DNA of 64,000 bases. Source: VRUE01 sp963837735. GTDB lineage: Bacteria; Actinomycetota; Thermoleophilia; Solirubrobacterales; 70-9. Shown piece by piece: positions 8,932 through 16,383 of this stretch. The stretch lies in NCBI GenBank assembly GCA_963837735.1, contig CAWIOM010000010.1:315518-379517 (forward strand), written 5' to 3'. The position numbers and the translations under genes are program-made. Positions within the stretch are counted from its first letter, which is position 1. Each line of letters opens with the position of its first letter. The notes under the pieces are model-generated. The model was given only the letters and a program-made list of their open reading frames with translations, was not told where the DNA came from and made no database searches.

Positions 8932-10539
8932 TCAGGAGGCCCGGCGACTTCCCATGAGGGAGCGTTGGCCGCCGCCGCCCTGCTCGGCGGCGTCGAAAGC
9001 GGTGGCGTAGTAGTGGTAGTCGCGGCGCTTCGGCCGGGGAACGCCGATCACGGCGAAGCCGGCCGGCCGGACGCCGTTCTCGCCGAGCAGTTCTCCGAGC
9101 TGGGCCAGGCGGTCGAGCCTCGTCGTGCCCAGCTTGACGACGATCAGGACCTCGTCGGCGAGTTTCGCCAGCGGCAGCCCGTCGACGACGTCGTTGAGCG
9201 GCGGGCTGTCGACGATCACGTAGTCGGCGAGCCGCCTTGCTTCCTCCATCATCGTCTGGGCGGCCGGAATCGAGAACAGGTCGGCGATCCAGCCGCCTTC
9301 GTAGTCGGCGAGCAGGAGCTGCAGGTTGGGCCCGAAGAGGGGGGTGGGGGTGAGGGCCTGGCTGAGCTCGACGTTCTCGACGAGGACGCTGACGACGCCG
9401 CCGTGCTTGGGGGTCACGTCGAGGGTCGAGCCGAGAACCGGACGGCGCAGGTCCGACTCGATCAGGATCACCCGTTTCCCGGCCAGGGCGAAGGAGGACG
9501 CCAGGTTGACGGCGGTGGTGGACTTGCCCTCCGAGGGCGCCGACCCGGTGACGAGGATGATCTTGCCCTCGCCGGACCCGACCGCCGTGGTCAGCGTCGA
9601 GCGCAGGGTCCGGTAGGCCTCGCTGGTCACGGGCGAGACGGCGCTGGGGGAGAGCGGCAACTCCTTCGGCCGCGACTCCTTCGGGATGCGTCCCAGGATC
9701 GGCAGCCTGTACAGGCGCCGTAGCTGCGCCTCGCGGCGCAGGCGGGCGTCGAGCACCTGGGCGGCAAAGGCGGCGACGATGCCGAGGATCGCGCCGCCGA
9801 CGATTCCCGCCGCAATGCTGAGCACGGGCCTCGGGGACGCCTGCGAGGTCGGCACCGAGGCCAGGGTCTGGACGCGCATGTCCGGGGTCGGGCCGCTGGC
9901 GAGCAGCTGCAGCTGCGCGATCTGGCTGGCCGCCGATTCTTCGCCGATCGAGGGGCTGCCTCCGGCGGAGAGCTGCTCTTCGAGGACCGGCAGCTGCTGG
10001 CCGATCTGTTCGTGGAGGCTCTCGGTCCGCGTGATCACGGCCTGTTCGGCGAAGGCGTCGGCCAGTTCTTTGGCGGCTTCCGGCGAGGTCTCTGTCGCCG
10101 TCACGGCGACGATGTTGCTCTGGGCGACGGGCACCGCGGTGACCTTGCTGAGCAGTTCCTCGGCGTCGAGGGAGGACCCGGTTTCCTTCTTCACCGCTTC
10201 GGCGACGTCGGTGTTCGTGACCAGCCGGGAGGCGGTCTCGACGTCGCGGGTCGGGTCGGCCGAGACCCCGATCAGGCCGAGGCTGGCGAGCACCGCGTCG
10301 CTGCTGCTGACCGGCGTCACCAGGAGGTCGGCCTCGGCTTCGTAGGTCTTGGTCGCGGTGGACACGTAGAGGACCGCGATTCCGGTCGTGATCAGCATCG
10401 TCAGCGCGATCAGCCAGAAGCGCTCGCGGAACGTCTCGACGTAGCGCTTCAGGCCCTCCTGCTCCTCGGGGGGTTGCAGCCAGTCGGCGGCCGTGTTGTC
10501 AGGGGCGTCGGGCACTGTCGATCTCTCTTCGGGGCGCAC
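8932..10539 (-). CDS. Wzz-type chain-length regulator fused to BY-kinase (tyrosine-protein kinase) domain
   Basis: A 535-residue polysaccharide co-polymerase that controls polymer length and export. Residues about 25-65 hold the N-terminal Wzz membrane segment, followed by an extracytoplasmic coiled-coil region and a second membrane segment near 235-260. The cytoplasmic kinase domain has Walker A (GSAPSEGKSTT), Walker A' (ILIESDLRRP) and Walker B (YVIVDSPPL), and a short tyrosine cluster DYHYY near the C-terminus that may be autophosphorylated. Single-chain Wzz-kinase fusion is the form seen in many actinobacteria. GTG 10539 has AGGACG eight bases upstream; GTG 10515 is an alternative. It is divergent from the polymerase gene at 10611 across a 71-base promoter region. 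Confidence 0.9.
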   Translation of the reverse strand: MRPEERSTVPDAPDNTAADWLQPPEEQEGLKRYVETFRERFWLIALTMLITTGIAVLYVSTATKTYEAEADLLVTPVSSSDAVLASLGLIGVSADPTRDVETASRLVTNTDVAEAVKKETGSSLDAEELLSKVTAVPVAQSNIVAVTATETSPEAAKELADAFAEQAVITRTESLHEQIGQQLPVLEEQLSAGGSPSIGEESAASQIAQLQLLASGPTPDMRVQTLASVPTSQASPRPVLSIAAGIVGGAILGIVAAFAAQVLDARLRREAQLRRLYRLPILGRIPKESRPKELPLSPSAVSPVTSEAYRTLRSTLTTAVGSGEGKIILVTGSAPSEGKSTTAVNLASSFALAGKRVILIESDLRRPVLGSTLDVTPKHGGVVSVLVENVELSQALTPTPLFGPNLQLLLADYEGGWIADLFSIPAAQTMMEEARRLADYVIVDSPPLNDVVDGLPLAKLADEVLIVVKLGTTRLDRLAQLGELLGENGVRPAGFAVIGVPRPKRRDYHYYATAFDAAEQGGGGQRSLMGSRRAS

Positions 10540-10610
10540 GCGAGTCGTCCTGCGCCCGCGCCGATTCTGACAGCCGGGGTCGTCGCGACCGTCCGCTAGC
10601 GTGGCGGGGG

Positions 10611-12524
10611 ATGTCGGACAAGCGTCAGCGGATCGCGGCGGCCCTGCTCGCCGCGGTCACCGTGATGTTCGTCTGGTGGGGATGGAAGCAGGGCGCCTAC
10701 TTCGGCAGCGTCTTCTACCCGGGTGCGGCGTTGGCATTCGTCCTCCTCGCGATCCTCCTCCCGGTCGCCCCCTTCTCCGGCAGGCTCAGGGGCCCCGCGG
10801 CGATCGCCGTCCTCGCCCTCCTCGGCCTCGGCGCCTGGACTCTGCTCTCGGCGACCTGGTCGCCGGCGCCGGCGATGGCGCTCCGCTACGCCTGGCACGA
10901 TTTCCTCTACCTGGCGGTGTTCGGGCTCGGGATCTGGGCGACCAACCTGCTCGGCAGGGAGATGCGCAGCGCCCTCGCGGCGGTCGCGATCGCCGGCACC
11001 GTCGTCGGCATCGCAACCGTCGTCGTGCTGGCGACCGGCACGGATGCCCCCTGGTACCTGCACGACGACGCGACCCTGCGCTTCCCGATCGGCTACCGCA
11101 ACGCCAACGCCGCCTTCTTCATGATCTGCCTCTGGCCGGTGCTCGCCCTCGTCGTCGGTGGGTGGCGCTGGCAGCTCCGCGCCCTGATGGTCGCCGCCGG
11201 CACCGTGCTGGTCGAGCTGATGGTCCTCTGCCAGAGCCGCGGCTCGATCCCGGCGATCGCCGTCGCCGCGGTCGTCTACCTGCTGCTCAGCCGCAACCGG
11301 CTGCGGGCGGCGATCGGGATCGGCCTCGTCCTGGCGCCGGCGATACCGGCGCTTCCCACCCTGCTCGACGTCTACCGCCACGGCGCCGCCGACCCCGCGG
11401 TGATCCCGCTCCTGCGCGACTCGGCGAGGATGATCGCCGTCACCGGCGCGCTCTCGCTGCTCGTCGCCCTGGTCGCGTTCGGCTCGGTCGAACCGCGGCT
11501 GCGGGTCACGGAGAGGACCGCCGGGATCGTCGCCAGGATCGCCGCGATCGCCGCGATCCTGGCGGTCCTGGCCGGCGCCGCCGCCTTCGTCGGCAGGCAC
11601 GGGGGGCCGGTCGGCTTCATCGACCAGCGGGTCAACGAGTTCAGCAAGGTCGGCTATCCGGACCTGCACTCGCAGGGCGTCAGGTACGGCGCCAACATCG
11701 GCTCCAATCGCCACGACTTCTGGCGGGTCGCCTACGACGAGGGCCTCGACAACCCGCTGCGCGGCGGCGGTGGAGGGTCCTTCGAGGCGGCCTATCTCGA
11801 AAACCGGCTCAGCAACGAGAGCCCGGAAGACCCGCACAGCGCCGAGGCGCTGATGTTCGGAGAGCTGGGCCTGCCGGGGATCCTGCTGTTCGTCGCCTTC
11901 GTGGTCGCCTGCGCGATGGCGGCGCTGCGCTCGCGACGGCTCGGCCCGGGTGCCGCGGGGCTGGTGGCGGGCGCCGGCGCGGGCGGCGCCCAGTGGCTGA
12001 TGCAGACCTCCTACGACTGGCTCTGGAACTACCCGGGCGTCACGGCGCCGGCGATGTTCCTGCTCGGCGCCGCCGCGGCTCCGGCGCTCTTCGACCCGAC
12101 GGGAGTTCCCCGCTTGGCGCTGCGGCGGGTCGCCGCAGCGGTGCTGGTCGTCCTGGCGGTGCTGGCGGTCCCCCTGTTCCTCTCCGCCAGGTACGTGCAG
12201 GGCGCGTACGGGCTGCTGGCGAGCGATCCGCAGAAGGCGATCGCCGACCTCGGAACCGCCTCCGACCTGAATCCGCTCGATGCCGACCCGCTGTTGATCA
12301 GGGCGACCCTGGAGAACGGCTCCGGGGACCGGGCCGCGGCACTCGCCGACCTCCGCGAGGCCGTCCGGCGCGAGCCGCGCAACGCCGACGCCCGCTACCT
12401 GCTCGCCGGTGCGCTGGCGGCCTCGGACCCCGAGGCCGCTCGCGCCGAGGCGACCCGCGCCCACGAGCTCAACCCGCGGGACCGGCACATCGAGGCGCGC
12501 CTGAGGCGGCTCGAGGCCGGCTAG
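10611..12524 (+). CDS. O-antigen ligase-like membrane protein with C-terminal TPR region
   Basis: A 637-residue protein with about a dozen transmembrane segments over residues 1-530 and a soluble tail of tetratricopeptide-like helices (about 540-637; for example DLNPLDADPLLIRATL and LREAVRREPRNADARYLLA). Family landmarks are LVELMVLCQSRGSIPA and the periplasmic loop with PLRGGGGGSFEAAYLE and DPHSAEALMFGELGLPG. It is the second Wzy/ligase-type protein in this locus, on the opposite side of the Wzz/kinase gene. One may polymerise and the other ligate to a wall or lipid acceptor, which is inference. GGCGGGGG precedes ATG 10611. The stop overlaps the convergent gene's stop in a shared CTAG. Confidence 0.85.
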   Translation: MSDKRQRIAAALLAAVTVMFVWWGWKQGAYFGSVFYPGAALAFVLLAILLPVAPFSGRLRGPAAIAVLALLGLGAWTLLSATWSPAPAMALRYAWHDFLYLAVFGLGIWATNLLGREMRSALAAVAIAGTVVGIATVVVLATGTDAPWYLHDDATLRFPIGYRNANAAFFMICLWPVLALVVGGWRWQLRALMVAAGTVLVELMVLCQSRGSIPAIAVAAVVYLLLSRNRLRAAIGIGLVLAPAIPALPTLLDVYRHGAADPAVIPLLRDSARMIAVTGALSLLVALVAFGSVEPRLRVTERTAGIVARIAAIAAILAVLAGAAAFVGRHGGPVGFIDQRVNEFSKVGYPDLHSQGVRYGANIGSNRHDFWRVAYDEGLDNPLRGGGGGSFEAAYLENRLSNESPEDPHSAEALMFGELGLPGILLFVAFVVACAMAALRSRRLGPGAAGLVAGAGAGGAQWLMQTSYDWLWNYPGVTAPAMFLLGAAAAPALFDPTGVPRLALRRVAAAVLVVLAVLAVPLFLSARYVQGAYGLLASDPQKAIADLGTASDLNPLDADPLLIRATLENGSGDRAAALADLREAVRREPRNADARYLLAGALAASDPEAARAEATRAHELNPRDRHIEARLRRLEAG

Positions 12525-13430
12525 CTCGGGCGGAAGGTCTTCAGCGCCCGTCGCACCGCGGCTTCCTGGGCGGAGGAAGCGCTTCGGGAAATGTCCCCGA
12601 GGACGAGGTAGGTCGCCTTGCCGGTGAGCACCCCGAGCACCAGCTCGGACCCGCTCGCCCCGCTGACCTTGAGCTCGAACGCCGGCTCGCCGCCGACCCG
12701 CGTCCGGCGGACCGCGCCGTTCATCCTGCCGCCGATCCGCGACTGCGCGAACCCGGCGGAGCGCCTCGCCGTCGCCTCCAGCCCGCCCGTGGCGCCGTCT
12801 TCGAAGAAGACCTGGACGGAGACCGGGGAGTGCCCGGGTGGGCCGAACAGGGTGCCGCCGCCGGCCGCGCCCTGCGTCCAGCCGTCGGGCACCGCCAGCG
12901 AGAAGCGATCCAGGCGGATCAGCCTCTCGTCCTCGAGGCCCGAGGACTTCCGGGTCGGAGGCGGTTTCGAGGCAGCTTCGGCAGTCGCCTCGGGCGCCGG
13001 CGCGACGGCAGGCGACGGGCGGCTCGGCCGCGCCGGCTCCTCGGCGACGGTCCGCTGCGGAGAGCCTTCGCCCCCGGAGCCGTTTCGGGCGTCGTCGATG
13101 CGGATCAGGGCGATGGCGAAGGCGCCGATGGCGAGGACGAGCATGGTCGCGGCGACGATCCTTTCCCGCCTGCGGCTCTTCGACGGCCTCGGGGCGGCCG
13201 GTAGGGGGGCAGCCGGGATCGCGGCGGCGGGGATCGGCTCGAATTCGATTTCCCGCTCGATCTCGATCGTTCCCGGCGATGTAGTCGAAGCTCCTGCCGC
13301 AGCCTCGACAGGCGAACGCGATCCTGCCGTCGCCGGGGCTCTCGACGTCGAAGCCCTCGTCGCAGCGCCCGTGCTCGGCAAGGAACCCACTCAGACCCTC
13401 GAGGGACGTCGAGCGTTCTGCCGCCTCCAT
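12521..13430 (-). CDS. Zinc-ribbon, single-TM protein with extracytoplasmic PsbP/LpqN-like domain, one frameshift
   Basis: A protein of unknown function of about 300 residues. ATG 13430 gives an N-terminal segment MEAAERSTSLEGLSGFLAEH followed by CDEGF and FACRGCGRSFDYIAG, a probable Zn-ribbon with a CxxC half. A one-base shift near 13270 joins this to the long frame beginning TIEIEREIEFEPIP. Next come a Pro/Ala linker, a basic patch (SKSRRRERI), a single transmembrane helix (VAATMLVLAIGAFAIALI) and a low-complexity stalk. The C-terminal globular domain begins RLDRFSLAVPDGW, typical of PsbP/LpqN/DcrB-like lipoprotein folds. The topology suggests a cytoplasmic sensor and an extracellular domain. 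It is divergent from the coiled-coil gene pair. Confidence 0.6.
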
Positions 13431-13471
13431 CGCGCAAAGGTAGTGCATGCCGAAAGTACAGCCGGTGGGAC

Positions 13472-14212
13472 GTGCAAAATGCGATGCCGATGCCGTCATT
13501 CCCCGACAGGCGGGCCGCGTGGCGGCCGATCCCTCCGACGACGCCGATGCCGCGCACCGAATGTGCAGCCTCGGCTGCGGAGGCGGTGGCGGAGATTCTC
13601 GCCTGCGCCGACATGGCCGTCGCGGCGATCGGGCGGCAGGCGGAGGCCAGGGTCCGCGAGATCAACGCCCGGGCCGAAGCCGGGCCGGCGGAGGAGGCGG
13701 GCGCGCGGCGCGCTCATCTGGAGTTGCTGCGCGGTGAGCTTGCCGAGCGGGCCGCGGCGCTGGCCCTCTCCTACGGCTCGATCCTCGAGGAGCTGGGGGC
13801 GATCGACAGGATGCTGGGCGGGGAGAGCGCCGCCGGCGCCGAGGCGGGCGACCCCGACCCCCGAGTCGCGGCGATCAAGATGACCCTGCGCGAACGCCGG
13901 CGGGTTCACGCTCCCGCCGAGCAGGCCCCGGTGCCCGGCGCCCCCTGGGTCGAGCCGCCGACCGGAGCCGACGCCGATCGGGAATCGACCCGCGAGCTGT
14001 GGCCCGGGCAGACGGGGCAGGAGTGGCGCGCGGCGGAGGAGCCGCATCAGTCCTGGCCGCCCGCCCCCGAGCCGCCTGTGGAGGCCCCGGGCGGAGGCCC
14101 CACGTCGCTCCTGGCGGTTGTGGCAGCGGGCCGCGTAAGATCGTCGCAGGCAGGACCATCGATGGCCCGTGCGAAGCTGTTGTCGTGCGATCGATCCGAC
14201 GCCGCAAGATGA
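13472..14212 (+). CDS. Coiled-coil protein of unknown function (first of a pair)
   Basis: A 246-residue protein with no recognised catalytic motif. Residues about 28-115 are Ala/Glu/Arg-rich and predicted helical (SAAEAVAEILACADMAVAAI, EARVREINARAEAG, RAHLELLRGELAERAAALAL), resembling the coiled coils of DivIVA-like or ATP-synthase-b-like proteins. The C-terminal half is Pro/Glu-rich and probably disordered. The coding signal is good over the helical part and weaker after about codon 210. The stop TGA overlaps the next gene's ATG (ATGA at 14209-14212), supporting this frame to its end and implying co-translation. The start is uncertain; ATGs at 13472 and 13484 are both possible. Confidence 0.55.
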   Translation: MQNAMPMPSFPDRRAAWRPIPPTTPMPRTECAASAAEAVAEILACADMAVAAIGRQAEARVREINARAEAGPAEEAGARRAHLELLRGELAERAAALALSYGSILEELGAIDRMLGGESAAGAEAGDPDPRVAAIKMTLRERRRVHAPAEQAPVPGAPWVEPPTGADADRESTRELWPGQTGQEWRAAEEPHQSWPPAPEPPVEAPGGGPTSLLAVVAAGRVRSSQAGPSMARAKLLSCDRSDAAR

Positions 14213-14904
14213 AGGACCAGCCGACACCCCCCGACAAGGAGACGGACTCCCAGGTTCAGCCGATCATCGAAGCCGCCGAGAAGGCGGCGACGGAGATAAT
14301 CGCCGAGGCGGAAGCGAAGGCGGCCGAGTACGTGGAGGAGTCTCGGCAGCGAAGCGAGGAGGCCGCCGGCCGCCAGGCTCAGGACATGTGGGCGCTCACC
14401 GACGCCCTGATCGGCCGGGCGGAGGCGGTCAAGCGCCAGTCCGACGAGCTGCTCCAGGCGCTGAACCAGACCCGCCGCGGCGCCAAGGCCGCGATCGAGG
14501 CGGCTCCGCCGGCGGCGAGCATCGAGCCGCCGCCTCCGCCCAAAGCCACTCCTCCTCCTTCTCCGACCCAGGCAAGGACGACCGAGACCGTGCCTCGGGG
14601 CCGGGCAACTCCGCCCCCAAGCGCTCCCGCGCCTCCGCCCAAGGTGCAGAGCCCAAAGCCGGCCGCCGAGCCGCCGAGCCCAAAGCCGGCCGCCCCCGAG
14701 CCGCCCCCGACACCGGCGCCGGAACGACGCCGGCCCTTCATGCCGCACTCGGGTGCCGGCGAACCCTCCGAGGGCGCGCGGCTCCTCGCCACCCAGATGG
14801 CCGTGGCCGGCAGCAGCCGCGAGGAGATCACCAACCGTCTCCGCGACGACTTCGGGATCGAGGACGCCGGGACGATGCTCGACTCGATCCTCGGCGAGGG
14901 CTGA
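14209..14904 (+). CDS. Coiled-coil, proline-rich protein with conserved C-terminal helical motif
   Basis: A 231-residue protein of unknown function. Residues about 14-100 form a helical region like its upstream partner (EAAEKAATEIIAEAEAKAAE, then RAEAVKRQSDELLQALNQT). A Pro/Ala-rich linker of roughly 75 residues contains two copies of SPKPAAEP-type repeats. The compact C-terminus GARLLATQMAVAGSSREEI through DDFGIEDAGTMLDSILGEG looks like a small independent helical module, a UBA- or SHOCT-like size. The start at 14209 overlaps the previous stop. The two proteins may hetero-oligomerise at the membrane or pole. That is inference from coiled coils and coupling only. Confidence 0.65.
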   Translation: MKDQPTPPDKETDSQVQPIIEAAEKAATEIIAEAEAKAAEYVEESRQRSEEAAGRQAQDMWALTDALIGRAEAVKRQSDELLQALNQTRRGAKAAIEAAPPAASIEPPPPPKATPPPSPTQARTTETVPRGRATPPPSAPAPPPKVQSPKPAAEPPSPKPAAPEPPPTPAPERRRPFMPHSGAGEPSEGARLLATQMAVAGSSREEITNRLRDDFGIEDAGTMLDSILGEG

Positions 14905-14907
14905 CCC

Positions 14908-15612
14908 TCAGTCCGCGGGGTTCTCGGCGGTGCCGCGAAGGAGCTGGCTGTGGAGCTCCTGGATCTCGCCCCCGGGGGCGCTGCCCAGCTCCTCCATCAG
15001 CAGCTTGCGGAGGTCGTCGTAGGTTCGCAGCGCCTCGGCCGTGTTGCCCGAGGCGACGAGCGCCTTCATCAGGTTGAGATAGCCGGACTCGCGGAACGGC
15101 GCCTCGCGGATCAGCGTCCGCGCCGAGCGCTCGGCGCCGGCGAGCTCGGAGCCGCCGAGGCCGATGCCCGCCCTCGCGATCGCCTCGCGGGCCCGCATCT
15201 CGAGCTCGGTGAGTTCGCGGCGAACCTCGTCGACCCAGGGGGCCTCGAACCCGGCGAGGAAGGGGCGGCCGGAGATATTGAGGGTGATGTGGGCCTGTGC
15301 CCAGGCCTCACCCCAGGCGTTTGACCTCAGTGCGGCCTCGGCGACCCGGATCGCGCGCTCGGCGATCTCGACGTCGATCCAGGTGTCCGGCGGCAGCCGC
15401 AGCTCGACCGTGTCGCGGCCGGCCAGCGCCTGGACGCCCAACGCGCCGCGCAGGCGCGAGAGCTGGGTGCGCAGCGCCGCGCCCGGGTTGGCGGGCTGTC
15501 GGTCGGGCCAGATCGCCCGGATCATCTCGTCGCGGCTGACCGCCCTTCCCCGTTTGATCACGAGGTAGGCGAGGAGGACGCGCCCCTGCCTACCGCGCAG
15601 CGCCGGCGTCAC
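14908..15612 (-). CDS. BTAD/SARP-type transcriptional regulator (OmpR-like HTH plus BTAD domain)
   Basis: Residues about 1-75 match an OmpR/PhoB-type winged helix (RGRQGRVLLAYLVIKRGRAVS, DEMIRAIWPDR, LRTQLSRLRGAL). The remainder is the helical bacterial transcriptional activation domain (REAPFRESGYLNLMKALVASG, AEALRTYDDLRKLLMEELGS). GTG 15612 is the first usable start, but the frame is open up to about 15715. Upstream codons encode the family-typical ARIQLCGRLKVDFEG without any ATG, GTG or TTG, so the real start may be hidden by an indel or be a rare codon. The gene converges with the coiled-coil pair; the stops are three bases apart in CTGACCCTCAG. The regulated genes are unknown, possibly the adjacent LPFTG/polysaccharide genes. 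Confidence 0.8.
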   Translation of the reverse strand: MTPALRGRQGRVLLAYLVIKRGRAVSRDEMIRAIWPDRQPANPGAALRTQLSRLRGALGVQALAGRDTVELRLPPDTWIDVEIAERAIRVAEAALRSNAWGEAWAQAHITLNISGRPFLAGFEAPWVDEVRRELTELEMRAREAIARAGIGLGGSELAGAERSARTLIREAPFRESGYLNLMKALVASGNTAEALRTYDDLRKLLMEELGSAPGGEIQELHSQLLRGTAENPAD

Positions 15613-15755
15613 ATGGCGGCCCTCGAAGTCGACCTTCAGGCGCCCGCAGAGCTGGATCCGCGCCTGCGGCCCCGACTCGGGGGGGCGCTCGATGGAAACG
15701 ATAGGGAAACGCTGTCTTCACGATAGGGCATTGGCAATCACCAAGATCGACAACA

Positions 15756-15962
15756 ATGTCGAGCCACTTAAGCTCCGAAACTCAAGTCGCCAAGCTGCTG
15801 CTCCGATGTGAGTGTGGAGCGATGGTCAGCGCAGACAGCGAGAAGCGACTTGTCGAACTAGCCAGGCTCCATTTCGGGGAGTTCCATCCCGATCTCGGGG
15901 CAAAAGTCCCCGCCGACCTGATCTTGGCGATGGCGGAACAAAAAGGAGACACGCATCAATGA
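15756..15962 (+). CDS. Small DUF1059-like protein
   Basis: A 68-residue protein with LLRCECGAMVSADSEKRLVE followed by ARLHFGEFHPDL. The CxC near the start plus a helix ending in HFxEFH resemble the small DUF1059 proteins of unknown function. ATG 15756 is the only sensible start. The stop TGA overlaps the next gene's ATG (ATGA at 15959-15962), so it is the first gene of a coupled pair with the LPFTG protein. GC content around the start is lower than the window average, which may reflect a promoter between 15700 and 15755. Confidence 0.7.
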   Translation: MSSHLSSETQVAKLLLRCECGAMVSADSEKRLVELARLHFGEFHPDLGAKVPADLILAMAEQKGDTHQ

Positions 15963-16378
15963 GCGGAACTGTTGACTTCAAGCGGGTCCTACTCGCGGCG
16001 ATGGCAGCGGCGGCGCTTCTTGTCGTCCTCGCGATTCCCCACCAGGCAAAGGCTGCGACCGACTGCTCTGCGGCCGGCTCGGACCCCACGGCGGCCCAGT
16101 ACTGCCCGCCGACCGAACCTGAAGAAGAATGCAACGAGAACGGCTCGGGCGCCAATTCGGGCAATGGATCCAATTCCGGCAGCTCCGAGGAATGCCGCGA
16201 AACGTCGGCGGCGGCGACTTCCTCTCCGTCGTCCCCCTCGGGCACCGCTGCGGCTGAAGGCGGGACGCTGCCGTTCACCGGTAGCGACGTCCCCGCGCTG
16301 CTCGCGATCGCCGCGGCGTTGATCGCCGGCGGCCTCGGCATCCGGCGCCTGTCCAGGCAGGGCGCGGAGCAGATCTGA
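15959..16378 (+). CDS. Secreted LPFTG-motif surface protein
   Basis: A 139-residue protein with Sec signal peptide (basic KR, then LLAAMAAAALLVVLAIP, cleavage near AKA-A). The mature region is short and Ser/Gly/Asn/Glu-rich, with four cysteines that could form disulfides (TDCSAAG, QYCPPTEPEEECNEN, EECRET). It ends in a sortase-type signal: LPFTG, a hydrophobic helix (ALLAIAAALIAGGLGI) and a basic tail (RRLSRQ). Proteins with this layout are linked to cell wall by class E-like or other sortases, but no sortase gene is seen in this window. AAGGAG lies about ten bases before ATG 15959. The gene is coupled to the DUF1059-like gene upstream and lies five bases before the sugar transferase gene. 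Confidence 0.75.
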   Translation: MSGTVDFKRVLLAAMAAAALLVVLAIPHQAKAATDCSAAGSDPTAAQYCPPTEPEEECNENGSGANSGNGSNSGSSEECRETSAAATSSPSSPSGTAAAEGGTLPFTGSDVPALLAIAAALIAGGLGIRRLSRQGAEQI

Positions 16379-16383
16379 TCGGG

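Noticed and set aside
10601..13204. 867-codon plus-strand open frame
   Set aside because: Out-of-frame shadow of the 10611 polymerase gene and antisense to the next; composition is arginine-rich and low-complexity.
10596..13499. 967-codon open frame on the minus strand covering the polymerase gene
   Set aside because: Antisense shadow of the GC3-biased polymerase gene; rich in Arg/Pro/Gly/Asp with no domain. Only the piece at 13276-13430 is used, as the N-terminus of the zinc-ribbon gene.
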